Assembly: GCA_910587955.1 (NCBI GenBank)
Contig: CAJUNN010000007.1
Location: forward strand, 1-64,000
Direction of reading: 5' to 3'
Source: an uncultured Lachnospiraceae bacterium
GTDB taxonomy: Bacteria > Bacillota > Clostridia > Lachnospirales > Lachnospiraceae
Length of the DNA: 64,000 nt
In this document: in pieces, positions 57,401 through 58,874 of the stretch
Layout: every line of letters starts with the position of its first letter
Numbering within the stretch: the first letter of the stretch is position 1
The notes under the pieces: model-generated
What the model was told of the DNA's origin: nothing
The model's input: only the letters and a program-made list of their open reading frames with translations
The model's database searches: none
Position numbers and translations under genes: made by a program

Positions 57401-58434
57401 CCTTCCAGATCTTCATCCTCCAGCGCCTCATCCGGCTTCTCCTCGTCTTCCGGTTTCTCTGTTTCCTCGGATCCTTCCGTATCCGGCTTCTCTGTCTCGT
57501 CTGTTCCCGGTTTCCCGGTTTCATCTGTGCTGCCTGTCCCCGGAGTCTCCGTTTCCCCGTTGTTTCCTGTCCCCGGAGCAGTCCCGTCCGTATCCCCGGT
57601 CCCGGGATTTTCTGTGTTTTCCGTCCCCGGCTTCTCCGTCTCTTCTGTCTCCGGCTCTGTCTCTTGTCCGGGCTTCGTATTCCCCGCCGCCGGCTGATTT
57701 CCCGTATTTGCAGAAGGTGCCTGCTCCACAAGAGGATTTACGTTTTCCGTGATATCCGCCTGTTCCTGGGAGGGTGCCCCGCCCGTCTCGTCCGGTCCCG
57801 GCGTTTCTCCCTCCGTTTCTCCGCTTCCGTCCGGCGTCTCTTCCGTTTCTCCGCTCCCATCCGGCGTCTCTTCCGTCTCCCCGCTTCCGTCCGCATCTTC
57901 CGTATGCTCTCCGCCGTCAGGGTCCTCCTCCGGCACTTCTGCATCCTCCTCTTCCATCTCAAGAAGCCGGAGCATGTCTTCCGGGCTCAGTCTCGGGGTA
58001 TATTCACTTACATTATCCGCCGTAATAAAGCGCACTTCCACACCGCCCAAGATGTCTCCCTTGGCCAGAGCCTCGGCTTCCGTATAGGCAAAGCCTGTCT
58101 TTCCCGTGCCAAACTCCCGGTAAATGTAGGGGGCGTCCACATGCAGCATAACATAGTCAAATTTGGACGACCTGGGACCGTCCACAGACAATTCCGCTGT
58201 GGCCGTCTGCCGCCTGGAGAGCACTACCGTCTTGGGCCTGCCAAGACCGATACTGCTTCCCCCCTCTAGTTTGTTCATATGGGCAATCAGATCATAATAA
58301 TCTTCGTAGGGATTTTCTGCTGCTACGGCCTTAATCAAACCCAGCAGCGGCTCGGATTCCTGGAAAATCAAAACCGCCAGCAGCAGGACTGCCAGGATTC
58401 TCCTTATTGTTTTCCCTCTTTTATATTTCTTCAT
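30457..58434 (-). CDS. Giant sortase-anchored surface protein, 9,325 residues
   Basis: One uninterrupted frame of 27,978 bp; estimated mass about 1 MDa. A signal peptide (about 1-41, hydrophobic AVLLLAVLIF, likely cut after AVAA) is followed by an acidic Thr/Pro/Gly/Glu-rich region (about 150-345). Residues about 1030-2950 hold at least eight divergent copies of one module (see the repeat entry). The middle, about 4400-7750, has DUF11-like stretches such as LLPGDRIDYYVTAVN. SdrD-like B domains follow (GDYVWLDTNLNGKQDE near 7790; others near 8010, 8235, 8470 and 8980), one split by a coiled coil (about 8625-8835). The end is IPQTG at 9276-9280, a hydrophobic helix, KKK and a long acidic tail. 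The ATG at 58434, preceded by GAGGTG, is preferred over GTG at 58440. It is first in an operon with the binding protein and sortase. Adhesin or stalk function is inferred. Confidence 0.93.
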   Translation of the reverse strand: MKKYKRGKTIRRILAVLLLAVLIFQESEPLLGLIKAVAAENPYEDYYDLIAHMNKLEGGSSIGLGRPKTVVLSRRQTATAELSVDGPRSSKFDYVMLHVDAPYIYREFGTGKTGFAYTEAEALAKGDILGGVEVRFITADNVSEYTPRLSPEDMLRLLEMEEEDAEVPEEDPDGGEHTEDADGSGETEETPDGSGETEETPDGSGETEGETPGPDETGGAPSQEQADITENVNPLVEQAPSANTGNQPAAGNTKPGQETEPETEETEKPGTENTENPGTGDTDGTAPGTGNNGETETPGTGSTDETGKPGTDETEKPDTEGSEETEKPEDEEKPDEALEDEDLEGFLPEDLVPQLYGASGGNNLYDPRVYPAYPDSAQMKEGNPGSSAGEVWWRGHTAVGINGEIRNDSRPVVKAEYRFWVKKGEAIPEGTMATLYTWCQYEQYTPTQQGTEITYYMNGNVFKPANWQNYVPDDKNGYPFVQRDPWRGEGQGFLVYTNIDWRFNLETRKGMEDDKVLVWQKNNYASFKMTITNTSGMVDDGNGNLVLPSDPDEWVPDTTTFDEISIMAGAGDYTGGGVFRRYLFENGQPKLNPDYVGNSTDANILYTGKWMDNLLECVDYDVSRYDEAGGILILDVSELAPEDQDLENAEELLQKGAKRIGYHYTADTNFSFAVKGDVLYPPHMVVKYPGQDYPNEKVLRIFVPYTTNVSLAEPDTVFAADGTIYFGQKVEGGEEHEGQFPWMQDTEDAVYFEFPDLKASGDKKVKEEQQEAAVGQEIIYTIQNVGYDASGSGSALRPPMYRPSIIDVLPEQFDFTSLRFVVSKDRDHSGIVEEWLGGTDKLLGLGVAQEYQGQTQRYPMVEYRTKDDKWAPVPDPQIQREEEGDLVIYTMDYSRFFERERGYQEKHTIRINYKTTFSPEDECPGTVEIVGKSRKAGVMTNRAVVNFIQLNYYMYQLTDALEEGRIEDQLGHYPVDEVADEQFYIHNESEASPEFEKSDIKGKLWLHTIIKDEDNWDDEKLNTPLAYEVGRYFFHARNDADGQGYNTDFRITLPVTVTNKETQEPNKQGFLTTGIYVNRALLEAGEPQWQRDEDGAILYDDAGNPQEGPILTLTGTNGAVHTFTKSELLNMPGNPADKEPLHKNCVYLSFAEGSILKTELGQLEKIELTYSAFYGKRELEEEDPDAQQHQYMEIMGTCYTPSECKADLDYEVAGWRDRFTNKYVDNSLNEYQGKDDGTLIFEMANPTIDAVVNNLRGQRQELLPIPHKELFSYDISLGNDSTSVMKEGVATLILPVNGMDQGDPDVEGTGFIAQEFRMDLSHMLDKVNANNNWGVLTEIEFFEASAADPDQENKGALIRTLTEAELAAYIDPATLQLTLPGSLWDGHLLGAIRVHIKDVDAQMLPAHDETDINGTVIGTVPEKLFHLRVFGHGTTYEQDLIFQGNFEASTPPLVGAAEGLKKKEELDYEVNALYVDTNPSITLEKVQRFAGSSAPNWTENTRSPIYPVWPTGSRKKKQVWRDVFYAGDPLEVTASFSNFYGTERISAMIRAVLEFRIPARINMDVDNRPEGFLVESFRIPAAAAAHALTGGVDEITITGFDPAGAPLTVTLARDELYGTSSPVSMSGSDMLLEGDFWKNQGFGAVTEIKVIYAKLEGTAGASQPLQARLKGSTTFGGDHPVNVRLYTEEERKFSRTNYHDNTAWGSSLYDPEHAYTVHNGGNRGAGNHAHVDNGEGTSWVNGMPSSRTPGIPFGEDYDRRVISSEDSISPWMESLSTYVADQTVDGERRPMGVDQGPAQEIYVPHNKFEKQYHFYAGVNDAAKGVRDSILHIELPISRVTINGKEERKGFLFRELRIPKTELDKIKGVFRLEFVGTSYPGNLAYNGNAASGSLLLTKPEIASFIDGATGDLVVTRDDIENLRIQKGLPDMGDIRYIRVRFEDVPKNSAHVNNAVHVMVKGITTTYSDNNQWKALSRFYRPQYWNFGTNNSYFPEYYTNQDETVIHVVRPNPYVYVQARFEDEALGGTPNGASGQASAPNLAGSQTNTILNVPVGNLWDLEDYDRTLHSYRVYFGNKSYQAHSYSDLIKPVFDIDLPLRKEKKGFQVTAVTLDPDLLEYGTGCTMTLYSSDYDTTKAQDDLYNAGRFRVFTAADLKSLISGSGKIDLAADGQMKDWYLKSIRITYDNYEGDDSNNKQNFIGLEGILTTYADDDATSPNNINYGNLITASAVGKVPAEYDKFSMTTSHTVQAGGSFRPYKPQPGITVQPGSNGGYGGDKTTRPASIGAEAFYQIALTNAGMSRQYNTFLNTTLPVCDLPVMEDGSQSVGGFQLSRIVLGSDLIKKITRDGHVDLEALCLVEHQPLQLDADGKLDTSLPLPEKKRLTIRRVKDGDGNPVYASPSDAFPRYEAVYTQGNTEIKKVSINLNDYYVPGAGDAGGVLTIPYGVWNQDDFPMAYPEHVNLELGKYGSRYEGGADQAAVNLANAMRLYGTPQTYYYDENYVMSRYLKAESSLKEIYEQDDVTAKLYERTASSWAQLQLSPSNPTLSMTADQEKGGVKVGSAANLPLSYEDKDGLYYSMKLGNDSESGMSRPVLSVRLPMYDDAPTTAEQEEKRRGFQVTEIYLDKLLVGDGVTPTGYMDKNGNVYDQKPDGIDVTPIPDQGMADVAEIRILDAFLTDKNGDPLTYVIRDAELQAFLEARKTAADHSVRVPYTAWYDPSEPAGSKKCVKYPGTVEIVFSRFDPEKRGNDTGEVRLYGNATRYGDENTNQGRNNAANIQNPDSYYTEAGTSGTTPVTTQVPVAGNSLLADASFLDYVAGMDQKITPSDYKEAWAHAAFQVREPRPVHSAEIVYYNRKIESAATDRAATDGNTRWTVIPYAREYVSAWALFNDSISRMENFYFTMTPEIAADAQGDYRGFHTMDVIIRKELLEQAVIDKIVLTDKGDPARQIVIERTGPRQKPGDTPFAPASGNPYEAHNPGTKTRELPADIYAGSIYTITLPDGATKTLAKAVGGEYYGLADGVYTINEGDLVIPRDLIVDEGGMPNIGKIEVWGSDFLAGRTAPNTAVGRPLESQTQSHTQSILFVGINDEEPVGTSNNSHIHNGDTTYTLNQGVFCAYLYGHTDQQVADTNDKLTGGQDDKKGNNFKDVATEKHQRSEWDCSYVKTPKLYFDTTISAVFKEDTQRWDEQINNSNTGNGGANDRRFTDETLGEAVTRDNTATTGGNPPIYKPYSNHWHNDQYLDNQVLDVGNKALTGFTVDFRQYHSAAMYPSGENLYSNETILQDYNAAATVRMTIDLPADNFDAYYIKLRPALKPFVTNIQVNLADGGSYDIPVGDWQGNARGTTVNGGRSYTIGADNIYGEDANGDGVADWWRINLLDLDNPASRYATEAIAGYDPFDVLDKANEGHPYYRSPAAAVYKGNIRSVVITMNVNQDPAKPNAGNNLFQIIAADEGSWYWDTYESNGFETWPCQRANEDDTIHPTMTSRLQETRHSIEIAGRALTKTSGDSQDAQASVTTRLELGTLFHNDVEASVGNNPVDKKNQVTRLRYQDGANANQRRSSWSYLDYYHWYEWIYSHHYGCYCYTQRHWASWHSGHLYDTARIRIRRPSISLAKGLGSTADNMAFSAPNGNITWDLTREMSGGLPDYGGLRSYGLGLNQNRSYVTEKHPKHEEWYLHYDESHLYNEWYGLFTHVDSVTMEDTLPEISRTDGWYKGFFSRYVEADSSIADNVAYVKVTLSAHKTDPDTGDVKAEKAPSGDRVIYIQRDQLYGAKANQTYLGKVLFRYEDTDEHIDGKASGDEIDGDRLEAVMKDLAGENIITLGKNEYPSKVEFQVWNLPGHGDQTDEYDGVAPKENQSGNTKPDFYLFGNVCDIIDDVYHENHSEWGRDYCGQSSHNADYDWFKRSETIMNNAQIKPRVNHVTNGDWNYIFSAAEADTTLDPAKDKNNGYQLEMSSNQKFGPFSGYEESVGGYYSHYQSYLYAKRVQPDLKVQVQTLEDPSSGRDPASGTREKPTPLNDIYDYEADNITPQKTTWRMWATNQTQRRIDESNGGNNPTYPLDTGGTYYKDVQYRNLSPNGFRMEKIWIPVEFINESRNTGQGNVGYMDGVDEGTEATDTPDKRIDGVNKFVVSKFLLHTATKADQRNTRVDTANLSVPQIPADCEVFDLKAYVLDDMIRSSGLPADGRNKYVTLADADRQEITNPDQARYYCIDLEKMYLDGVSYTDGEGTHTLKPVKKDGEGTDYYLQLNTMAFEYDLEVRIPWMNNYVKNRERYFEPNTTKDATLTGEKGASAGRYQYDIDPADLLFEGVFADRHYTEEAYAKPGTPGWDSWNIDSKPTVDTDPLELNKRVCDWLFVHSNAAGVNAIQDMNPNSGNMQRCSEYVNYKMFRFRNRAAKINVAVNRLPYRNAAGSNDPDPNGDPGNTNRPEALNYGNGNDYSSSDSNQNRNNARPVDIAKLLPGDRIDYYVTAVNTKDLTHDGNGQEMGVTTWYHPAVRFDAPKGTRIARWYYMPAGFDLGELPKIDPETGDYILDADGNQIEGPVAIEKDPGNGYGFDFGDITAYDPNHKSPTSGKYMAVPHDTELADIYSGMEFEPPTIFGKLARSVGLFSMFQRGAAQETEDYRNDEVVRSIVWEMEGSVPINRGFVILVELEVELPEDKDGKPITSLSNLKNYDIGPSTVQYGSWDRAHGYDPFYFTSVRAENAAPESNYNGDALSGPGTAPFGSPFAKQETIQSASVVYQRLYNTNDKNFLTDQGGHEGTTARVTSSQMDYYFGSEAPEIAMEMIHNVDGEEARITVGNPVGTAGGKGVIANSQDRFISAMTLTIDFIAAGNVPPAGVDQLSMQGFYLNRMPSREEMLYNQKSSDGTYAADPDAVEDVPATLYVQLRGDLKADGTLKDGWADVPYDPDHPFAVRDKKDGYRLVYYPGNSEKQQYPDGYYLEDGQKVAVEPRQVVRLRVEYGYLSDRDASSNGTLYLPNFVLYGIGALAYTQGSAGADAYFYNYNVGLRQEWVLDMSAGDNYTNLEPGEATEQYQGMTADELQAAYEAGRIPKPADPADPAVTPDPDNPNENSEIERNSVKFSAENNDLWYQIRRRLPNIQLLTDQYASKDEAVNAGREAGGLVGYRPEQKLWNRVRIENKVNKSMTDPGGKRTSAQKKDGLANCTAADVLGTGEVYQPSLIDKVPVQYVDVPSSMLPAGGMGAVTDAPTEIDFPDDVTIIWKRLDENGNLVERELRADDPAEGYDLPKVTVYKVTAKDIGGMQSFDKAEMDGIHTKLQSHTGSGSNIVNYYTNGRKSPMDSAGTAEDAEYYIYTYTFKSADGTCALKPGDELEIVYPVTAHKSGLPMATYTGSGRNIYLSRPGEYLFTSRGKGEYIGQNNLYPVTADMSARMMDMDLLLHDAAFTGSRTGVRRSYIWTQDEHGANRLDPVISPVTGQPKLYRDDTKQKRSEFLSGSTVTMPGVANGYGVNGGNDNLGDYGANGNFWDLDIYNQARRQTIQVKADSTVVNNRPDEVAELQPKGFTDTGTMRDWYRYLMRARTFTAGAAGGASSPFDLGFEPFRLSADSGAVDGTPGTEDGENQKENLLWTESSLHLQKAWLFATSQFVTEDEALTAIDGTQDPTDERIDSDEVWSPSVSLLQYGEEYTARLLAINYGDWALDGVRFIYVLPYGVMPKLLENPEGDREVELKAWYMQQGSETSVGSAVDPELLEARVVQTPFDAPADYDHRAAQAAADPILYETYYQGWKEVYSDDQQMQPWVVEITVKSPLHGWRGSAGKTSPYQIRVDLQAVVYNQPESERYVDTVYAAPYDDKTNYEENDLGDTLMQPDEGYYQIYDRTNLAGDLVHYNGSNGYGVENTKHPFHLESGMLSGGIRHRPDKNGSSWWDRYYGNPRFFAPGTPYHKGRNQFCSLFTAGDSCPGEADTELRILHNIPNDDPLDYLDKEGNPMARTFARSGSQAKVSKPVLRHWTEVADPRSKTGQEVAKESKYDEFYQQMEEPFELSLFAENQIVIGNLPSAPLGPQEQLKNKTIHYQWLNDRSKLVSYSVYQMGGGRAGGASYPLPAMSALLPEGIVPLTEDGEAYPKKGVDVVSNTDWTDAGNGKTDQPNTALDYELLVRNVSSLDASKNPNGDVADSRIHKDKYGVQIEYLPDLNRYMVRIVPTHYSINPENYEDMMKVLESPKLDANQYLNAQVRVMAVASPEHDLKNGTKDTRLLERWQQIRTFAASRVPGFKFFTDDASGTAGQLKDQNPFSVGAENRIHYMYGRGCPHTNCSYWTPIGNYHTGYHNTITDPRLDITGPNGRIKGERDQFLGEMKYGEEIDSGSSNAANLVNTTVNVEDYKERNEKQADFGGLDVNGDGVTGYVRDTYVSPNRFVSNTLKVYTRNPHLMLDMRFALTAKEAGIGENDGSPDYQGRIAEPGADSEASATLRTGDYDENPGALKEEDIAKLGYGQRVWYTITVMNKASESPMQDWEDTTIERRDPAGTGTAPGTAAGTAPDPADPAPPTLPMDKGHAVLANSIANMGFFIPTYAQGTAGYRQEEEAWNKAKRDWEANLAVRTQKLSESGDVTHGAFVFSQYLPEVLAYDRELMIQTYHADGTPDELLTKTEAEKRGWTILDNTPSKKPGQENPDNEKFISVTVIPPAQDTTKAEDAGEGRLSKAESEPYFNQGEVKNYQSIVNGVRPAGYLASGDKFALKVLTRVSDVPNLNDPDGTSYDENGISRKQYFSHAFVNLESLNGNYDQNLHNKENRKAQTSYDWLGDQKKDSVRYYNGTKKLDTGLDPDERTVVQDGLPLSKMETYDENGDPLNTEPTDPYINKKENWDNWNKNRDKETTKEKDRYAHDTAYGFRIAAPRGYAKVLTDDPQQVVAGGTTPPTYRSTDMIHMYLGEGSLFQGSAGSMYLVDHLPLYGSTKNQTLEDYDAANLDQYNTDNSIVMVSNRVETIRTGYWSLPGDSELYYEDGYDKELAEHLKVHVYYTDREECKDVRQKVEDISKGTCWPGTKTPIWHELTPAGGVALDANMEIEVPRPGTRYIRMNQIAWVIISDNPVKYPVPCGFRLDVDAKLDTADKKEDLHECKNPSKRGEMDGYYPRNLLGVDETAQNPESVAEKGGLIEMSSYTSNTDSIYAAHISKLYVNYSDGDFAYIEGGDGTPENEKIFLRANLILAPKKPVADLTIDGEYFRRFTKREDPSLTGDTFKWTDNVALSASSALLKYHLTLNNYTADHQKEYKISQGGRITEDRFTDPVITVKIPALLKIEPTLFQYISYEDSQKPICPLNSDYFSNRGYSTSAYLYWTYRVVHQEEYDPDTGYTTAYSERSVNNTIRLNEVADVTLSGEEGSQILQFRFHGELPPGDTIVIDYMVRARTTDENESIAGGEENRKTTVYATDDVGAPQWMYWKSYTDEQRSEQHKDTDNMDYDNDKSVTDYNLLVTSSAVAFATTNSFPFSKYAQSLLESDTNSSSGPIPVLQGETYKYHLTMSHSAELVTTGNLLADSKSCVVIYDITPYTQDQNIINTTGKPSPRGSKWSPWMRISKDSFELKSVNAALAKRLEDNDLGDPRPTDHQIEILEQQNKVIDPDDYTVWLGPVNVQRNADGTVASIGPAGLEELFSLEQRNITPQTTDPDVPDGIKANFYTNLLLSSWHYQGEYTQYPVSYGAELTESNVTLEELIDWRDSGAVSEDDFHEIVKNLRQLFVAMKDPEYFLMPKTTLDLNVKMKVPLNLPVCREFNTGTILSNNSEVTSYQAVNTFATGTRRDDATASGAAVVYVSNPKDRGEIGDYVWLDTNLNGKQDEILYGKPVGTFAEFNRKLPLRNMKTDEHGNITYEPAWGDGEDPGINKVKVELLTPRGGTFYAANMNGDAVDPTPDADGRYHVLADDGSWAYGATGDAIMTAFGPCVTYTETDYYGNHGYYIFPNLNRDAQYGLRFTMPDEYEHYGLTTQEIGPDRRETPMEVTQSGKSLIFTTKDPIEVRVSDDPDDECVSYDIGVGLPVRYGGMAWVDEVNVGGDTDLDTNGDGFFNNQVISDYPPLSGMPDEEPLENLTIMAYEKGRELQPDGTYGEPTLNMRGQPMMVTTMTKDEVLAQANEDLGTAYASLEDIPHGTDAEKEVYKKYKTMVGSYRFEYVWPDKEYFFVAYSPVDTTTQKPIYKPTMLLEQVPHGYRFRNHLNSRYCTGVFKAAVPKDADGNPRYMLDDNGFKLCYEPIDQMDLGFEQSDVKRITGVVWDDSSDGPFAADGSFLYADGLRDETQASYQGMGGVKVELFPYAWVEADEAKGIPAGWREIKWDAAAKNWNFLDPDLTKDPTAILADGHVHGGKQTATTSLAGTYRFTLNSTMTTGSGGSLKQYAVGYRLYIPLLPKGYAKTELHVTPAQNPPADLEDVDSDLSPNRFLYQRNGNASDLRVDVFDPTDFAAPSILLPYDKEGPDDTPDNSLIVNGYNLWAVHAVNHMDAGVVPYNKGTVKGFVWNDLESDGNYDGLWQRNDKGVPDVEVTLQYRRNDKDSVPVPEIKEDPDAQPGNPDDDGSGADQPEEPKETTEAWLDGGKYFTVFTYEAEHFDLAKEFPDLTVDTDYFISGRYLFPLTQKAEDAMLPRAMEYRWAETKNKQDAADKRAEAVQAKAELRTAQEVQAALERDKSFLEKQRKEVQAQLDELMKNYGKLSTISQEHSIQVQLLNLQLSQLRTEKTNLDKELFELEREWNTKYGSGTPDSALSPEELKDKKELEAAIAAKKAEIAKKQKEIGNTEKLRDQYQTMWNQTEELLLKYTLEINKQNQTLVSIDLSLEENAESMVNALALVAEIQRRIEAAEREAERLENLAVQKPITTATYRTENDGKYIFEELPLIDDSMTPEDPRQGPLLYRVVVEKEANSEYSYHNAEENTHDGNDSDAGEILDETVYQKENLEALANKKYNAKSLGVSDPVQPVNLKEAGVAEGYSGKYQLIGPQDNVRVLDVGLLSYEKNVRIGDLVWNDSNRNHVQDAGERGVAGVEVTLYRYDAEAEYEYYPYQIIVDGGSLDKPDESSGAETGTPQKDPEAYMKPTVQVIKVENPQTVKGLWKPVVDANGDMTVTTDAKGRYSFTVPLADMANPIEPYQYRVMISQTGEKIYAWSDFEAADDDRVDSDVIPSSDFIDTGTGRMGVNASGELEVTGIYDSLGKEIMPKDAAAPEASPMGRVVGMLTSHYHDSISNIFDIYNPPEDTSSMPGVDLTKRVYFRFGQSDLTKDAGIDLHTPVRPPGTEIPDTPTPGGGGDGGGSGLIPPIPQTGGTMAVFILLLAALLAMVGYLLTGKKKQEEDEEEEKGTPGQNAGQG
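30560..30630 (-). other. Cell-wall sorting signal of the giant protein (IPQTG)
   Basis: Codons for IPQTG are at 30595-30609, followed by about 20 hydrophobic residues (AVFILLLAALLAMVGYLL) and TGKKK. A Gly/Pro-rich spacer (GGGGDGGGSG) precedes it. Unusually, the Lys cluster is followed by about 20 acidic/polar residues. The motif resembles both the NPQTN of S. aureus SrtB substrates and the (S/P)PxTG motifs of clostridial SrtB. Confidence 0.85.
31930..32560 (-). other. Coiled-coil insertion in the giant protein
   Basis: About 200 residues of charged heptad-like sequence (for example LEKQRKEVQAQLDELMKNYG and KKAEIAKKQKEIGNTEKL) interrupt an SdrD-like B domain: GFVWNDLESDGNYDG and the TDYFISGRYLFPLT part precede it, and the closing TYRTENDGKYIFEELPL follows it. 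Confidence 0.75.
49600..55340 (-). repeat. At least eight copies of a divergent module in the giant protein
   Basis: Each module has a strand ending in LP(V/I/L), a short loop, a conserved Gly-Phe with a following I/V-rich strand (KQGFLTTGIYVNRALL, GTGFIAQEFRMDL, PEGFLVESFRIPA, RKGFLFRELRIPK, KKGFQVTAVTLDPDLL, VGGFQLSRIVLGSDLI, RRGFQVTEIYLDKLL, YRGFHTMDVIIRKELL), then often a G-x(1-3)-TTY-x-D end strand. The LP positions lie near 55270, 54555, 53780, 52945, 52160, 51515, 50665 and 49735, spacing 645-930 bp. More degenerate copies may continue to about 45.6 kb (for example DGWYKGFFSRYVEAD near 47280). Confidence 0.75.
57812..57898 (-). repeat. 30-bp tandem repeat encoding DGSGETEETP
   Basis: Nearly three copies of a 30-bp unit (57812-57841, 57842-57871, 57872-57898) in the acidic N-terminal region of the giant gene encode a 10-residue Asp/Gly/Ser/Glu/Thr/Pro repeat. 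Such tracts can change copy number by slippage. Confidence 0.85.
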
Positions 58435-58500
58435 ACCCACACCTCATTCTGCGGTTTCTTCTACCGTCTTACTTCTATCTATATTTGGGGATCGCAAAAT

Positions 58501-58531
58501 ACCCTCCCCCTTTCAGCGCAAGGAGGATGGT
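58501..58531 (-). terminator. Terminator-like hairpin in the leader of the giant gene
   Basis: On the minus strand ACCATCCTCCTT pairs with AAAGGGGGAGGGT (one mismatch, one G-U) around a short loop, followed by only ATTTTG. It lies between the structured RNA element and the start codon, where an attenuator would be expected; the weak U-tract leaves its strength unclear. Confidence 0.45.
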
Positions 58532-58569
58532 CCCATTTTTCCTTTTTTCTGTCTCGTCATGATGTTAGG

Positions 58570-58678
58570 ATAAGTATGCCTGCTATAAAAAGCATAGATG
58601 CCCGAAGGGGCAGAATGTATGCCGGATTCTTTCTATATGTCCGCCGTTATCCCAGAGATAACGCTCCAGCCTACTTAT
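58570..58678 (-). ncRNA. Structured leader RNA of the giant gene, candidate riboswitch or antiterminator
   Basis: The minus-strand transcript folds into a closed unit. P1 pairs ATAAGTA with TACTTAT (58672-58678 with 58570-58576, 7 bp). P2 pairs CGTTATC with GATAACG (58645-58663). P3 pairs GCATA/TATGC with inner TGCCC/GGGCA (58592-58622). A further small hairpin (58581-58594) overlaps P3 and could compete with it. It starts about 20 nt after the predicted transcription start. I do not recognise the class. Confidence 0.5.
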
Positions 58679-58700
58679 GTTTACTATTTAGTTTAGGTTA

Positions 58701-58729
58701 ATATTACCATCCTTTTTTAAGCATTTCAA
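58701..58729 (-). promoter_or_regulatory. Promoter of the giant adhesin operon
   Basis: On the minus strand, TTGAAA (complement of 58724-58729), 17-bp spacer, TAATAT (complement of 58701-58706). The resulting leader is about 260 nt. The 434-bp gap 58441-58874 thus holds this promoter, the structured leader and, at its far end, the terminator of the GH25 gene; no gene was seen. Confidence 0.7.
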
Positions 58730-58822
58730 CAATAATGTTACAAAAATTTAAGGAAATTTCGTAAATTCTTATGATTATATGGGGATTTATTACAATTTTT
58801 ATGTAGAAACTTCTGCTGCGCA

Positions 58823-58855
58823 CAAAAAAGAGGCCGGCAATCTGCCGGCCCCTCA
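58823..58855 (-). terminator. Terminator of the GH25 gene
   Basis: On the minus strand GAGGGGCCGGCAG and TGCCGGCCTC form a GC-rich stem followed by TTTTTTG, about 20 bp after the stop codon. Confidence 0.9.
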
Positions 58856-58874
58856 TCAATCACAAGCTTTTCAT

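Noticed and set aside
57812..57898. CRISPR-like spaced repeat
   Set aside because: The 30-bp units are directly adjacent without unique spacers and encode an in-frame decapeptide repeat.
51355..58269. Very long plus-strand open frames (1,204 and 1,086 codons) opposite the giant gene
   Set aside because: They lie fully antisense to a gene with clear signal peptide, domains and sorting signal. They lack ribosome sites and recognisable domains and arise from the codon bias of the real strand.
58570..58678. Known c-di-GMP or glycine riboswitch
   Set aside because: The stem beginning GGAGCGTTATC is faintly like a glycine aptamer arm, but the conserved CACCGAAG core is absent, and the c-di-GMP-I GGGCAAA/GACGCAAAG motifs are missing. 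A covariance search could overturn this.
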